Origin: Pedobacter borealis DSM 19626
Lineage (GTDB): Bacteria > Bacteroidota > Bacteroidia > Sphingobacteriales > Sphingobacteriaceae
Length of the DNA: 34,954 bases
Assembly: GCF_000708285.2 (NCBI RefSeq)
Contig: NZ_JAUG01000050.1
Span: 1 to 34,954, forward strand
Direction of reading: 5' to 3'
The notes under the pieces were generated by a model that was given only the letters and a program-made list of their open reading frames with translations, was not told where the DNA came from and searched no databases. The position numbers and the translations under genes are program-made. Positions 34,804 to 34,954 of this stretch are shown in pieces. Position 1 is the stretch's first letter, and each line of letters opens with the position of its first letter.

Positions 34804-34812
34804 TATTAAATC

Positions 34813-34954
34813 TCATTTTGTGGCGTTTTAATCAAGTTTTCTGTTAAGACGGTCGTCACCCTGAATTTATTTCAGGGTCTTTCACGCTAAAAAGATGCTG
34901 AAATAAATTCAGCAGGACGATAAAGCGGGATTAGGCGTAAATAAGATATAATTT
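34813..34954. repeat. Terminal direct repeat, right copy
   Basis: Identical to 1-142 over all 142 bases, running to the last base of the window. Confidence 0.95.

Noticed and set aside
34532..34816. Minus-strand open frame of 94 codons at the right end
   Set aside because: It lies wholly in dispersed repeats; its GPSTTLRVT-type translation is the usual chance product of the GAGCGTAGTCGAAGG repeat.
1..34954. Reading the window as a complete plasmid because its ends match
   Set aside because: No replication, partition, relaxase or integrase gene is visible and the content is core chromosomal (ruvA, gatA, dut, sprA, feoB). The matching ends are a repeat.

Overview
The window looks like chromosomal DNA of a Bacteroidota bacterium, most likely Sphingobacteriaceae and close to Pedobacter. 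The signs are a complete SprA (type IX secretion translocon / gliding protein), TonB-plug outer-membrane barrels with a CarboxypepD_reg-like domain, a DUF4292 lipoprotein, an AT-rich background, promoters of the Bacteroidota form TAnnTTTG, and dispersed intergenic repeats (CTGAATTTATTTCAG hairpins, GAGCGTAGTCGAAGG boxes). The genus is inferred from protein style, not from a search.

Layout. 1-395: an interspersed repeat, then two related dyads and a promoter for a Fic-family enzyme (396-1517). 1562-4944: an NPD/FabK-type flavoprotein, acylphosphatase, a polysaccharide flippase and dUTPase. 5005-9571: envelope genes, namely a TPR protein, a DUF4292 lipoprotein, an EnvC-like LytM activator and two TatA-type subunits. 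9590-12604: gatA and a MltD-like transglycosylase. 12796-22910: maeB, ruvA and sprA, closely spaced. 23021-24328: a three-gene cassette on the minus strand. 24863-25850: gcvH, a VanZ-like gene and a 41-residue lipoprotein. 26005-31763: two tandem paralogous outer-membrane barrel proteins. 31861-34196: feoA-feoB. 34197-34954: gene-free, repeat-rich DNA.

Every gene is on the plus strand except the cassette at 23021-24278. That cassette encodes, in transcription order, a small protein with a hydrophobic C-terminus, a SecB-like chaperone and a protein resembling an ADP-ribosyltransferase (ART). It is driven by a full-consensus promoter (TTG-N19-TACCTTTG). The composition matches a toxin-antitoxin-chaperone (TAC) system and is reminiscent of CmdTAC, an anti-phage system with an mRNA-ADP-ribosylating toxin. 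It is the most interesting part of the window. A 9-bp hairpin with a T10 tract, shaped like an intrinsic terminator, lies inside the last codons of the small gene and encodes its hydrophobic tail.

The first 142 bases recur exactly as the last 142 bases. Two 19-bp inverted arms flank the repeat only when the ends are joined. The sequence could be read as a circle, but no replication or mobility gene is visible and the content is core chromosomal. The simplest reading is a contig that closed on itself inside a roughly 200-bp MITE-like repeat.
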